Below the pieces are notes generated by a model, which was not told the origin of the DNA, ran no database searches, and saw only the letters and a list, made by a program, of their open reading frames with translations. 64,000 nt of DNA, taken from positions 362,504 through 426,503 of the forward strand of contig DFLU01000010.1 of NCBI GenBank assembly GCA_002375495.1, written 5' to 3'. Made by a program: the position numbers and the translations under genes. Below, one piece after another: positions 1 to 8,960 of this stretch (positions are counted from its first letter, which is position 1; each line of letters opens with the position of its first letter). The DNA is from Flavobacteriaceae bacterium UBA3611. GTDB lineage: Bacteria; Bacteroidota; Bacteroidia; Flavobacteriales; Flavobacteriaceae.

Positions 1-52
1 AAGGTCGCTTAAATCCTTGAAGCCGAAGGCGCACTAGAATTAATTGAAAAAA

Positions 53-88
53 TAAAACCCCGTTAGAGAACGGGGTTTGTCTTTTTTG
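53..88. terminator. Rho-independent terminator, probably bidirectional
   Basis: A 10-bp perfect stem (55-64 with 69-78) closes a 4-nt loop and is followed by a T-rich run on the plus strand. An A-rich run precedes it, giving a T-run for the minus strand, so it can also end the minus-strand gene that stops at 137. Confidence 0.75.
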
Positions 89-136
89 TAGAATAATGAG
101 GTGATTCAGTTCGCTTAGAAAGTTTTGTTGATTTCG

Positions 137-1597
137 TTATTCTTCAGCAACTGAAGTTTTAAAATCATCCTGACAACTAAAAAGGTTTTTCGCGTGAATA
201 ATCTCACCTACACCCTGCGGAAGCATTTCTTCCCACCCAGGTTCGTTGTTTTCAATCATGGAAAGTACTTCGCGAGAGAAAATATTTAAAATGTTTTCGT
301 TGAAATCTTCTATGTCAACTACTTTGCCGTTGTACTTAAAGAACTTATAGAGCTCTTTCATACGAGGATGAACCTTCAGATTTTCACTGGTTGTATATTC
401 ACCTGTCTCTGGATCGCGCATAGGGTAGAGGTATACCTTCAAGTCTTTAAAGAACAGCTTTCCGAAGGCCTCCAAAATACCACCACTTAAATGACGATAG
501 TACTTTTCATCAAAAATATCTACCAAATTATTCACTCCCATAGCCAAGCCTAGGCGCATTTTGGTGTAGCGAGAGAAGTATTCAACCAGTTTATAATACT
601 CTTGGAAATTTGAAATCATTACCGTATGCCCCAGTGAGCATAACAAACGGGCACGGTCCATAAAATCTTCTTCGTCAATTTCACCTTCAGCCCTTAAATT
701 AGACAATGTGATTTCAAAAATTACCTCGGTACGGTCTTTTTCAACGCGATTCTCTTTTAAGAACATTTCATATGATTTTTCATACATATCAATGTTCACT
801 TTTGTCACTGGACGGAAACTTCCGCGCAATGCCAATATATTCTTTTTGTATAAAATTCGGGCGGGTAGAATATTGTTTCCGTCGGGACCGAACATCACCG
901 CATCTGTCATCCCATTCTTGATCAGTTGAAGACTCATCAATCGATTGTCTACCTCTTCAAATTTCGGCCCGGAGAAATTAATCGTGTCAATTTCAATTTT
1001 ATCCTTATCAATATGGTCGTACAGATAACGCAGCAACTTTCTAGGCTGGTCGTATTTGTAATAAGCACCATAAATCAGGTTCACACCAAGAATACCCAAG
1101 GTAATTTGCTGTGCTACGGCGTCGTTTTCATGGAAGCGGATGTGCAATACGATTTCACTGTAGGCTTCATCGGGCTTGGTTTGATAGCGTATACCTAACC
1201 AACCATGGCCTTTGTATTTCTTTGCAAAGTCGATAGTAGCCACCGTGTTTGCATAGGCGAAAAATAACTTTTCGGGATGTTTTTCACGAACAATACGCTC
1301 TTCGATAAGGTTGATTTCGTGATTTAGCATTTTCTTGAGCCTCGACTCGGTTACATATCTACCATCAAGCTCTTCGCCATAGATAGCGTCACTAAAATCT
1401 TTATCGTATGCCGACATAGTTTTTGCGATCGTACCAGAGGCACCGCCAGCCCTAAAAAAATTCCGAACTGTTTCTTGTCCAGCACCAATCTCGGCAAAAG
1501 TTCCGTAGATATTCTCGTTCAGGTTGATGCGCAACGCTTTATTTCGTATGGAAGGGATATTCTCAAATTCTTTATCCCCTTTAATCATATCTGGCAT
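137..1597 (-). CDS. Conserved Bacteroidota protein, function unknown
   Basis: This soluble protein of about 486 residues belongs to a very well conserved flavobacterial family that I recognise by sequence (segments such as GTFAEIGAGQETVRNFFRAG and the later GRYVTESRLKKMLNHE). From memory, homologues carry unrelated database names such as nicotinate-nucleotide adenylyltransferase or TonB receptor. I see no nucleotidyltransferase HxGH motif, no signal peptide and no membrane segment, so neither name is supported. The reading frame is open back to 1648, but a -7 promoter element for this strand lies at 1631-1624, inside that extension. The ATG at 1597 is therefore the credible start. It is transcribed divergently from the metallo-hydrolase gene. 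Confidence 0.8.
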   Translation of the reverse strand: MPDMIKGDKEFENIPSIRNKALRINLNENIYGTFAEIGAGQETVRNFFRAGGASGTIAKTMSAYDKDFSDAIYGEELDGRYVTESRLKKMLNHEINLIEERIVREKHPEKLFFAYANTVATIDFAKKYKGHGWLGIRYQTKPDEAYSEIVLHIRFHENDAVAQQITLGILGVNLIYGAYYKYDQPRKLLRYLYDHIDKDKIEIDTINFSGPKFEEVDNRLMSLQLIKNGMTDAVMFGPDGNNILPARILYKKNILALRGSFRPVTKVNIDMYEKSYEMFLKENRVEKDRTEVIFEITLSNLRAEGEIDEEDFMDRARLLCSLGHTVMISNFQEYYKLVEYFSRYTKMRLGLAMGVNNLVDIFDEKYYRHLSGGILEAFGKLFFKDLKVYLYPMRDPETGEYTTSENLKVHPRMKELYKFFKYNGKVVDIEDFNENILNIFSREVLSMIENNEPGWEEMLPQGVGEIIHAKNLFSCQDDFKTSVAEE

Positions 1598-1623
1598 ACT
1601 TCGCGTATTTAAATGTCTTCTAA

Positions 1624-1631
1624 CAAAGGTA
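1624..1631 (-). promoter_or_regulatory. -7 promoter element of the 137-1597 gene
   Basis: TACCTTTG on the minus strand matches the Bacteroidota consensus TAnnTTTG. A TTTG suitable as -33 lies about 19 bases upstream. It places the transcription start near 1618 and so decides the gene start at 1597. Confidence 0.65.
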
Positions 1632-1665
1632 ACAAATAGGCAAGGCAAACTAAAAAAAATACTGT

Positions 1666-1673
1666 TATTTTTG
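1666..1673 (+). promoter_or_regulatory. -7 promoter element of the metallo-hydrolase gene
   Basis: TATTTTTG ends only five bases before the ATG at 1679, so the transcript would start at or next to the start codon and be leaderless or nearly so. Confidence 0.6.
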
Positions 1674-1678
1674 CAGGT

Positions 1679-2461
1679 ATGAAATCTACGCTCACCGTAA
1701 CATTTTTGGGGACTGGAACCTCACAAGGTATTCCTGTGATAGGTAGCAATCACCCCGTATGTTTAAGTAACGATTCAAAAGATAAAAGATTGCGGGTTTC
1801 TGTATTGTTGACTTGGGAAAATTATCGATACGTAATAGACTGTGGACCAGATTTTAGGCAACAAATGTTACGTGAAAATGTGCAGTCGATAGACGGTATT
1901 TTGCTTACCCACGAACACAGCGACCATACGGCAGGTTTGGACGATATCAGGCCATTTTCGTTTCAAAAAGGACATGTCGATTTTTTTGCCCACCAACGAG
2001 TGTTTAATTCACTGCACCAGCGTTTTGCCTATATCTTTGAAACTGAAAATAAATATCCTGGAGCTCCTACCATCAACGAAATTGAAATAGATAAAAACAG
2101 CAGTTTTACTATTGGAAATAAGGAAGTTATCCCTGTAGAAGCTTTTCATGCAGCACTGCCAGTGTTGGGTTTTAAGATAGACAGATTTACATATCTTACC
2201 GATGTAAAGACCATGGAAGAGGCAGAGATCCAAAAAATTAAAGGAACCGAAATATTGGTGATTAATTGCCTTCGGAAGAAACCACACCATTCGCACCTTA
2301 ATTTAGAAGAAGCATTGGCACTCATTCAAAAGATTGGCCCAAAAACCACCTACCTTACCCACATTAGCCACCTAATGGGCTTCCATAAAGCGGTTGAAGC
2401 AGAATTGCCCGATAATATTCACCTTGCTTACGACGGACTCACAGTAGAAGTAAAGAACTAA
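1679..2461 (+). CDS. MBL-fold metallo-hydrolase (PhnP/RNase Z-like)
   Basis: This 260-residue cytoplasmic protein has the metallo-beta-lactamase fold. It opens with the beta strand and glycine-rich loop typical of the family (FLGTGTSQGIP). The metal site THEHSDHTAGLDD lies at about residues 76-88, and further histidines are in the C-terminal half (HLNLEEA, THISH). The overall layout resembles PhnP phosphodiesterases and RNase Z-type hydrolases, so phosphodiester cleavage is likely, but the natural substrate cannot be read from the sequence. No phn genes are nearby. The next gene starts 19 bases downstream on the same strand and is probably cotranscribed. Confidence 0.88.
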   Translation: MKSTLTVTFLGTGTSQGIPVIGSNHPVCLSNDSKDKRLRVSVLLTWENYRYVIDCGPDFRQQMLRENVQSIDGILLTHEHSDHTAGLDDIRPFSFQKGHVDFFAHQRVFNSLHQRFAYIFETENKYPGAPTINEIEIDKNSSFTIGNKEVIPVEAFHAALPVLGFKIDRFTYLTDVKTMEEAEIQKIKGTEILVINCLRKKPHHSHLNLEEALALIQKIGPKTTYLTHISHLMGFHKAVEAELPDNIHLAYDGLTVEVKN

Positions 2462-2480
2462 TTCCTATTAAAATATTGCT

Positions 2481-2975
2481 ATGAAGAATAAAATTTTTAT
2501 GTACCTGTTTTTTTTCGCTGTACTGTTTATCATTTTTCAGTATATGAACGAAAAATCAATTTTTCAATCGCAAGAAAAGCAAATAACATCTTTGACTACT
2601 AAAGTGGAGGTTGCAGATTCGTTGCGCCAAAAGTCTGAAAATGAGCTTATGGAAGCCAACTATTTTAACCTTATGGAAAATGATGATGCCATGACTTACT
2701 TGGAGAATTTAGGGATGGAAGCAGCAGCGGTTAAAGCACAGGTTACCGACGCCATCATTGAGAAAAATTTTGAAGAAAACGGCAATCCGTTGGTTCCTGT
2801 AGAAGGGCTTACCGGAACAATGCGTATCAATAAAGTTAAGTTTTTAAACCATCGATGGGTCATCGCTAATTTTAGCGACGGAAATTACTGGGGTGAAGTG
2901 CTTATCGATTATTTCTATGATGAAAATAATCAATTGTATCTCAAAACAATTGATGCGGTGTTATATCCAAACTAA
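2481..2975 (+). CDS. Membrane-anchored coiled-coil protein, function unknown
   Basis: This 164-residue protein has one N-terminal membrane segment (about residues 6-22). A heptad-like stretch follows (about 30-60), then a compact C-terminal domain rich in aromatic residues (NFSDGNYWGEV). The C-terminal part probably faces the periplasm. I do not recognise a named domain. It follows the metallo-hydrolase closely and converges on the esterase gene. No clear terminator is visible in the 60 bases between the convergent genes. Confidence 0.75.
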   Translation: MKNKIFMYLFFFAVLFIIFQYMNEKSIFQSQEKQITSLTTKVEVADSLRQKSENELMEANYFNLMENDDAMTYLENLGMEAAAVKAQVTDAIIEKNFEENGNPLVPVEGLTGTMRINKVKFLNHRWVIANFSDGNYWGEVLIDYFYDENNQLYLKTIDAVLYPN

Positions 2976-3035
2976 ATTTTCCAGCGTAACATTTGCTGAA
3001 ATAGCATTGTCATCGTACAAGTTTAGTTTATTGCG

Positions 3036-3692
3036 CTATGCGTTTTCTAACCATGATTTCAACTCGTAGAAGTTTTGCGGAGAAACACCATGGCCCACAG
3101 GAAACTCTGAATATTTACAGTCAATTCCGAGGTTTTTGAGAAAGGGTTGTGTGCGTTGCGCCCAACTAACAGGAATAACCTGGTCTACCGAACCATGCGA
3201 ACTGTAAATGTTCAACTTACTGAAATCGTTCTGTTCATAACCGGTTTTTAGAATTCCTTCGTTTATATACCCGCTTAGTCCAATCACATTGGTAACCTTT
3301 TCAGGATAACTAAGCGCAATGGCAAAACTGAGTATGGTGCCTTGGCTGAAACCTAGTAAGGTAACATTTTCAGCATCTACCGAATATTTCTCAACGATTT
3401 CGTCTATACAGCGCACGACTAATTCTCGAGAGGCGATGGCTTGCTCGTCATCACTAAACTTTCCTTTTGAATCGTCAAAATAGATGTTATACCATGCATT
3501 TCCATACGGTTGCATCGGAATAGGGGCCTTTAGGGAGATAATAGCATATTCTGAAGGTAATTCACTCGCAAACGAAAACAAATCGTTTTCATCACTTCCG
3601 AAGCCATGGAGCATTATAATTACAGGCGGTTTCCCATCTTTAATATCTGAAGGTCGGTAGTTGTGTTCTAGTGAGAGCGTGTGTTTTTCCAT
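3036..3692 (-). CDS. Alpha/beta hydrolase, phospholipase/carboxylesterase family
   Basis: This 218-residue serine hydrolase is of the EstB/acyl-protein thioesterase type. The oxyanion region is MLHGFGSDENDL (about 28-39), the nucleophile elbow is GFSQG (about 114-118), the acid lies in HGSVDQVIP (about 167-175) and the histidine in VGHGVSP near the end. All three catalytic residues are present and the length is normal. There is no signal peptide, so it should act in the cytoplasm on carboxyl or thioester substrates. It is the last gene of a minus-strand run that starts with the BatA-type gene, 61 bases after its neighbour. Confidence 0.88.
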   Translation of the reverse strand: MEKHTLSLEHNYRPSDIKDGKPPVIIMLHGFGSDENDLFSFASELPSEYAIISLKAPIPMQPYGNAWYNIYFDDSKGKFSDDEQAIASRELVVRCIDEIVEKYSVDAENVTLLGFSQGTILSFAIALSYPEKVTNVIGLSGYINEGILKTGYEQNDFSKLNIYSSHGSVDQVIPVSWAQRTQPFLKNLGIDCKYSEFPVGHGVSPQNFYELKSWLENA

Positions 3693-3753
3693 AGCGATAA
3701 AATAAAAACCGCAAGGTACAAAACTGCTCCTTTTCTAAAGAAACAATACGAAC

Positions 3754-4095
3754 TCAAATATTCTTGAAAATATCCTGAAAGAAGTCGCCTACCAGTGGAA
3801 CGGGTTTTTTTTCTCCCTGTGCAGCAGCAATGATTCCTAAAATCAATAGTACTATGAGTCCGGCATGCACAATGGTAGATAACCACGGGATGTAAATAAG
3901 GCTTGAAAGAATGCTTAGCCCAAAGCTAATGATAATCCATAATGCAAAAATGCCTAGGCTTTGCCTTATGTGAAAACTAGTAAACTCATTTGGTTTGCTG
4001 TTGTTCGATACAAATGCAATGATAAGACCAATAATGGTGACATAAGAAATAATTGCCATGGTCTTTCCCTCTTCTACAGTTTGGTTGGTTTCCAT
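3754..4095 (-). CDS. DUF4870-like small membrane protein
   Basis: This 113-residue protein has three hydrophobic segments (about 14-30, 49-68 and 73-92) and the family pattern of an early SYVTIIG helix followed by FHIRQSLG. The latter resembles the FH-x-RQ motif of DUF4870/YccF-like membrane proteins. It is a tandem relative of the gene just upstream, which shares the pattern KT-x-A-x-I-x-Y-x-TI-x-G at the start. The role of the family is unknown. Confidence 0.8.
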   Translation of the reverse strand: METNQTVEEGKTMAIISYVTIIGLIIAFVSNNSKPNEFTSFHIRQSLGIFALWIIISFGLSILSSLIYIPWLSTIVHAGLIVLLILGIIAAAQGEKKPVPLVGDFFQDIFKNI

Positions 4096-4131
4096 AAAAA
4101 ATTGGTTTGATTGTAGTTAAAGGTACCGTTT

Positions 4132-4452
4132 CTAACCCAAAAAAGTAAACCAAGTCTGAAACTTCTTACTAAAATAAGGAATTCCTGTAGTTTTATTATA
4201 GATAGCCATCACAAAGCAATAAACCCATAGTAGCACACTTATGATATAGAGAATATCACCGGTAAGCAGGTGAATGTTGTATTGGGTGACAATCGCGATA
4301 AGCATGAGCAAACACAGCCCAAACATGTTTTTAATATGCCATGTGGCAAACGGATGTTTTTCATCCTTGTTCATCGAGAGTGCGATGAGCATGCCCGCAA
4401 TAGTGATATACGCAATCACCGCTTTTGTTTTACCTTCGGGAGTTTTAGCCAT
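4132..4452 (-). CDS. DUF4870-like small membrane protein, tandem paralogue
   Basis: This 106-residue membrane protein begins like its downstream neighbour (EGKTKAVIAYITIAG) and has WHIKNMFGL in place of the FHIRQSLG motif. Three hydrophobic segments are visible. Its start codon overlaps the stop of the dihydroorotase-like gene by eight bases (ATGGCTAA), so the two are translationally coupled. Function unknown; it looks like an old tandem duplication of the next gene. Confidence 0.8.
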   Translation of the reverse strand: MAKTPEGKTKAVIAYITIAGMLIALSMNKDEKHPFATWHIKNMFGLCLLMLIAIVTQYNIHLLTGDILYIISVLLWVYCFVMAIYNKTTGIPYFSKKFQTWFTFLG

Positions 4453-5701
4453 TTAAGACTAATTTTTTATTGGCTATAATTCCGTACACTTTTCCGCGCA
4501 TGGCTTGGTCGAGCATGGCTGCATTCTTGGACGTTGCAAGAATATCACTTACATTAAAGGTCCAATCTCCAGAGGGATTAAACAAGGTAAGGTCGGCTTT
4601 TACTCCTTCGGAAACACCGTTGCACGGAATGCCGAAGCGTTTTTTGAGACCCATGAGCCCTTGTACCGCTACTTCAACTTCAACAGTTGTATTGAGCGCC
4701 CCAAAACAACTTTCTAGTCCAATACTACCATAAGCAGCGTGCTCAAATTCAGTTTTTTTCTCTTCTATGGTTCGTGGGTCGTGCTGACTCGTCACACCGT
4801 CTATGGTGCCATCATTCAGCCCTTTTAAAAGTGCTTTTGTGTCGCTTTTGGTTCGTAGTGGAGGTAAGAGTTTAAAATGACTGTCAAAACTTTCTAGGGT
4901 GTCGTCTGTAAGATATAGATTGTTTACTGAAACACTGCAGCTAACATCCAATCCGCGTTTTTTTGCCTCTCTTATGAGTTGCACAGATTTTTTAGTTGAA
5001 ATGGTCGGAATATGAAGTTTTCCGCCAGTATATTCAAGGAGGTACAGGTCGCGACTTATTTGTAATTCTTCTGAAAGTGCAGGTATACCTTTCAATCCTA
5101 GTTTTGTACTATTTACCTCTTCGTTTACCATTCCGCTTCGCGCTATGGACGGATTCATAGGAAACGATTGTACCAGTGCGTCAAAATTTTGAGCGTACTG
5201 TAGTGCTATTTTAAGCAAGTTTGCATTTTCTATGGGGTGAAGGTAGTCGTAAAAACTCACGGCACCTTCCGAAGCCATGTCAAACAGTTCTGCTAAATTT
5301 TCGCCTTCACTTTTCATAGTCAACGCTCCAACCGGGTGTAGTGAAACTGCATGTCCTTTTGCTTTTCCTTGTAGGTACTGAATCCCCGATTTACTGTCGG
5401 GCACAGGGTTGGTATAAGGGTTTACAGCAATATGGGTAAAACCACTAGCTGCCGCTGTTGCCAATCCGTTGGTAATTGTTTCGCGGTCTTCATAGCCAGG
5501 TTCCCCCAGATTAACGCTACTGTCAAACCAGCCGCAAGAGACGTGTAGATTAGGTTTGTTAATTTCTTTGGCATCTGCGTTAGAAATATTGGTTCCAATT
5601 TGGGTGATGGTACCATTCACAATCAAGATATCACGTTTCTTGAGGTGATGGCTGCTCATTGCATCAACAATAGTAGCATTTTTTATTAGGATTGCGCCCA
5701 T
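4445..5701 (-). CDS. pyrC: Dihydroorotase-like amidohydrolase, metal ligands missing
   Basis: The 418-residue protein has the amidohydrolase/dihydroorotase layout: a small N-terminal beta domain, a TIM barrel and a C-terminal closing segment (GVKADLTLFNP). At residues 60-69, where active class I enzymes have D-x-H-x-H-F-R-E-P, this one reads DSSVNLGEPG. Both metal-binding histidines (here S62 and N64) and the substrate arginine (G66) are absent. The later T-D-H-x-P region is also altered (TSQHDPR). It may be a non-catalytic partner, comparable to the inactive PyrC homologues that support aspartate transcarbamoylase, or it may act differently. The ATG at 5701 lies two bases after the BatA-type stop. 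The frame extends to a TTG at 5707, which is less likely. Confidence 0.82.
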   Translation of the reverse strand: MGAILIKNATIVDAMSSHHLKKRDILIVNGTITQIGTNISNADAKEINKPNLHVSCGWFDSSVNLGEPGYEDRETITNGLATAAASGFTHIAVNPYTNPVPDSKSGIQYLQGKAKGHAVSLHPVGALTMKSEGENLAELFDMASEGAVSFYDYLHPIENANLLKIALQYAQNFDALVQSFPMNPSIARSGMVNEEVNSTKLGLKGIPALSEELQISRDLYLLEYTGGKLHIPTISTKKSVQLIREAKKRGLDVSCSVSVNNLYLTDDTLESFDSHFKLLPPLRTKSDTKALLKGLNDGTIDGVTSQHDPRTIEEKKTEFEHAAYGSIGLESCFGALNTTVEVEVAVQGLMGLKKRFGIPCNGVSEGVKADLTLFNPSGDWTFNVSDILATSKNAAMLDQAMRGKVYGIIANKKLVLNG

Positions 5702-5703
5702 AT

Positions 5704-7629
5704 TCAATTTTTATAAAATTTCAGTACTAGCATTTCCAAGAGTAGGAACAACAAGGCAAAAATAACGAACCATTTCCAAAAACTATTAATACTATTCTCT
5801 TCAGTTAAAGTGTCGAACAACGCTTCAATGCTATCATAGGTACGTACGCCCTGCCAATCTTCTGCGTCTAAGTACGTTAAGGTACTTTCAGTTCTAGGGA
5901 AATTATAGCTTACATCTTCTACATAGGTGTTCCTTGTTTCAATAGAATAAATCCCAGCATTGGCAGGGTCACTCTCTGTAGTGATGTCTACTTTATTGGC
6001 ACGCGATTGTTGCAAGGGGACAAAAGATGAAGCGCTATCTTTTATGGTAACAATTTCATCTTGAAGCAACGATACAGGTACTGCAAATCTATTCTGAACA
6101 CCTGTCTGAAAATAGAGTTGGGCAATAGGTAAACTCTGCTGTGCCATGTTCAGCAAGGTGGGAACGATAAGCGGGGAATTCTTAAAATTGCTGTTTTCAT
6201 TATTAAAGGCTGCCGTGCCAAGATAGACCCCCGATTTTTGTACAATAAAAGGTTTGCCATCTTCAAATTTTAGAGCGGCTCCCGCGTTGGTACCCAAATT
6301 GTAATATGAATTCACCTTAGGATATTGGAAATTGGCAACTTGACGTTCAAATACATCTTTGTACAAAGGGTGCGAAAAAACAATTTGTGTAATCTTTTTT
6401 TCTTGGTTTATCAAGCCTGAAAAGGTTCCCATGCCCAATTGGGCCAACAAAGCGTTGTATTCATCAAGCCGTGCTTCATTAGAAGGAATCACAAATAAAC
6501 TACCTCCTTTAGCTACAAAATCTACCAAGGCTGTGGTAAGCGAATTGGGAATCGATTTCAGTTCGTTTAGAATGATAAAGTTTTGTGTCGAAAATATATT
6601 ATAGTCGGGCCTATTAGACGCTTGGGCAGTATATTCGAAATCTGAATTCTCAAAAATTCGTTGTAAGAAATCGCCATTATTTTCTGAAACAGATAAAACC
6701 TTGATTTTCTTTGGAGCATTTATACTGAAATACAAGGTGTTGTCGTATCCCAGATGTGCATCATCAATTTCAAGTTTGCCTTTAAAGGTTTTGGTTGCAT
6801 CAAGATCGAAAGTAACCATGTTTGCCCTTTTTTCTGAAAAATCGACAGCTGTTTTAGCGATCAGTTGCCCATTGTTGAAAAGCGACACCGGCACAGATTC
6901 TGGTACCGAACCCGAAGCAGAAAGTGTCACATTCAGTTTAGTGAGTGTAGCGTTTTGGGATGCGATGTAGGCACTATCTATACTAACATTATTGAATGAT
7001 TGAGGCTTTAATTGTACGGCTTCAACCGTAAAATTGGTGGGTGCTTCAGGAAATGAGCCTTTTGTTTGAAAGTCTGAAATCCACACCAACCGCTTATCAC
7101 TACCTTCATCTTTTGTAAATAACTGATTTGCCTTTAACAGCACCTCTTCTGTGGGTAATTGGGTAGCAGCATAGGGGATATCTAGTACAGCCGATTTGAA
7201 AGCGGGCAAGTCGACTCCTTTTTGTTGGGAAGTATTGGTAAACCAACTTACCGTAGCCGCACCATTGGTCTCGTCGTATAACTGTTGTTTCGCGCGCAAT
7301 AACAAGGGGCCGCTCGGGCCTTTTGCTTGCATGCTAAAGCTATTGTCAAGATATACCACCGTCTCTTTTTTGTTGTTGAGCGCCGTTTTAGAGGCGGTAA
7401 AGGGTTGGGCAAATGCAAGAATGATGCACGCCAATGCCAATAGACGGAGAAGGAGGGTAAGCCATTTTTTAAGTTGGGAGCTTTTTCGTGTTTGGATGTT
7501 TACTTTTTTCAGAAATGCAACATTGGTGAAGGCAACTTTCTGAAACTTCCGTAGCTGAAAAAGGTGAATAAAAATAGGGATAAGCAGTAAAAATAGCGCG
7601 TAGAGAAGTTCTGGGTGTTTAAACTGCAT
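5704..7629 (-). CDS. BatA-domain membrane protein (aerotolerance regulator N-terminal type)
   Basis: This 641-residue protein starts with the BatA N-terminal pattern: a membrane helix (about 8-25), an FQLRKFQKVAFTN linker and a second helix (LLRLLALACIILAFAQPF, about 60-77). Next comes a von Willebrand A-like region beginning VVYLDNSFSM, which keeps the D-x-S-x-S core of a MIDAS site (about 90-97). A long periplasmic part follows, and a last membrane helix sits at the C-terminus (FVIFALLFLLLEMLVL). It should sit in the inner membrane with a large extracytoplasmic domain. No MoxR ATPase or other Bat genes are adjacent. It is the first gene of the run through the dihydroorotase-like gene, two DUF4870 genes and the esterase. 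Confidence 0.85.
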   Translation of the reverse strand: MQFKHPELLYALFLLLIPIFIHLFQLRKFQKVAFTNVAFLKKVNIQTRKSSQLKKWLTLLLRLLALACIILAFAQPFTASKTALNNKKETVVYLDNSFSMQAKGPSGPLLLRAKQQLYDETNGAATVSWFTNTSQQKGVDLPAFKSAVLDIPYAATQLPTEEVLLKANQLFTKDEGSDKRLVWISDFQTKGSFPEAPTNFTVEAVQLKPQSFNNVSIDSAYIASQNATLTKLNVTLSASGSVPESVPVSLFNNGQLIAKTAVDFSEKRANMVTFDLDATKTFKGKLEIDDAHLGYDNTLYFSINAPKKIKVLSVSENNGDFLQRIFENSDFEYTAQASNRPDYNIFSTQNFIILNELKSIPNSLTTALVDFVAKGGSLFVIPSNEARLDEYNALLAQLGMGTFSGLINQEKKITQIVFSHPLYKDVFERQVANFQYPKVNSYYNLGTNAGAALKFEDGKPFIVQKSGVYLGTAAFNNENSNFKNSPLIVPTLLNMAQQSLPIAQLYFQTGVQNRFAVPVSLLQDEIVTIKDSASSFVPLQQSRANKVDITTESDPANAGIYSIETRNTYVEDVSYNFPRTESTLTYLDAEDWQGVRTYDSIEALFDTLTEENSINSFWKWFVIFALLFLLLEMLVLKFYKN

Positions 7630-7674
7630 TCCTGTTAAGATTGCCCAAAGATAAAAAATGGTTTCGAAATATGG

Positions 7675-8871
7675 TTACTTCTTAACAGTAAAGGTGAATG
7701 TTGTTCCTTTATCCTTTTCTGAATCTAACGAAATAGTACCACCTAATTTGGTCACTAGGTTCAGTACCGTGGCAAGACCGATACCGCTGCCTTTTTTTCC
7801 ATGCCTATCTTTTTCACCAATCGTTTTAAACAGTTGGAATATGATTTCCTGCTTTTCTTTGTCAATTCCGATCCCGTTGTCTGAGACCGTAAAAACATAG
7901 TAGTCTTCTTTTTCAGCAAAGGTTGTACGTACATGCGGTACTTCTTTATGGTTGTATTTTAGGGCGTTTCCGACAAGATTAATAAAAATTTGTACCAGTG
8001 CAGGTCTATTTACGATAATGGTTTGGTCTTCGGTAGGGTGTTCAAATTCTGCATTATCTACAAAAAAGATATCTTCAATTTCTTCATAAATTGAAGAGAG
8101 TAGGGTGGGTTGTTTTCCTTTTTCGAGTAAATCATCACTTTTATAATACTCTAACATCCCATCGATGTATTTTTTCAGGGTGACAGAAGATTCTTCTATA
8201 TAATCGATGTACTGATTTCCTACGGCATCAAATTTAACTTTATATTCTTCTTTTAGCAATCGCGCTAACGACGTGATATTTGCCAAGGGCGATTTCAGAT
8301 CGTGCGAAACAATGCCTGCAAAATCTTTTAATTCTTTATTGCGTTGTTGTAGTGAGCGCCTTGTTTGGCGTAGTGACAGATTGTTTCTGTGTAATTCAAA
8401 TAGCTTGACAACCTGTTTTGCCATGGCAACGATCACCTTTTTTTGATTTTCTGAAAGGGTGCGAGGCTTGGTGTCAAAAATACACAAGGTGCCTAATGGA
8501 TACCCATTCTGAGATCGTAAGGGCGCTCCGGCATAGAAAATAGCACTGTGTTCTTGTACTAAGGGATTATTTGCGAACCGCGGGTCTAATCGTGCATCTT
8601 CTACAACAAAAATGTCTTCAGGCTCTAAAATAGCATGGCCACAAAATGAAATATCTCTTGGCGATTCATTGAATGGCACTCCGTAATGGGATTTTAGGAA
8701 ATTCCGATCGGCGTCGAGTAGCGTAACTAACGAAATTGGCGTATTGCAAACACCAGCAATTAATTCTGTTATGTCGTCGTATTCTTCTTCGGGTAGTGTG
8801 TCTAGTAATCCGTATGAGGCTACTTCTTCCAATCGTTCATTCTCGTTGGAAGGTGTTTTTGGGGATATCAT
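7675..8871 (-). CDS. GAF-domain sensor histidine kinase (tandem copy 2)
   Basis: The 398-residue kinase lacks membrane segments. A GAF domain (about 25-160, with DISFCGHAI and GAPLRSQNGYPLGTLCI) is followed by a coiled linker, HisKA (about 185-255, phospho-acceptor in SHDLKSPLANI) and HATPase_c (N box NLVGNALKYN, G1 DNGIGID, G2 GSGIGLATV). It is a soluble sensor, probably binding a small ligand or reading a redox state in the GAF domain. No response regulator is adjacent. It closely resembles the gene immediately upstream in domain order and motifs, so the pair arose by tandem duplication. Confidence 0.9.
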   Translation of the reverse strand: MISPKTPSNENERLEEVASYGLLDTLPEEEYDDITELIAGVCNTPISLVTLLDADRNFLKSHYGVPFNESPRDISFCGHAILEPEDIFVVEDARLDPRFANNPLVQEHSAIFYAGAPLRSQNGYPLGTLCIFDTKPRTLSENQKKVIVAMAKQVVKLFELHRNNLSLRQTRRSLQQRNKELKDFAGIVSHDLKSPLANITSLARLLKEEYKVKFDAVGNQYIDYIEESSVTLKKYIDGMLEYYKSDDLLEKGKQPTLLSSIYEEIEDIFFVDNAEFEHPTEDQTIIVNRPALVQIFINLVGNALKYNHKEVPHVRTTFAEKEDYYVFTVSDNGIGIDKEKQEIIFQLFKTIGEKDRHGKKGSGIGLATVLNLVTKLGGTISLDSEKDKGTTFTFTVKK

Positions 8872-8960
8872 ATATTCAATTACGTAATTTGTATGTGCTT
8901 AGTTGTTCGCAATAAATATAGTGCGGTTGATTGCATCATACTGTTAAAAGGGAACTAATA

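Noticed and set aside
1..52. Possible 3' end of a plus-strand gene (frame 1 ending at the TAG at 64-66)
   Set aside because: A TAA at 10-12 breaks that frame, and the other two frames stop at 20 and 37. Too little sequence is present to decide which, if any, is a gene end.
5704..7629. Complete Bat aerotolerance operon
   Set aside because: Only one BatA-type gene is present; no MoxR, BatB, BatC or BatD genes are adjacent.
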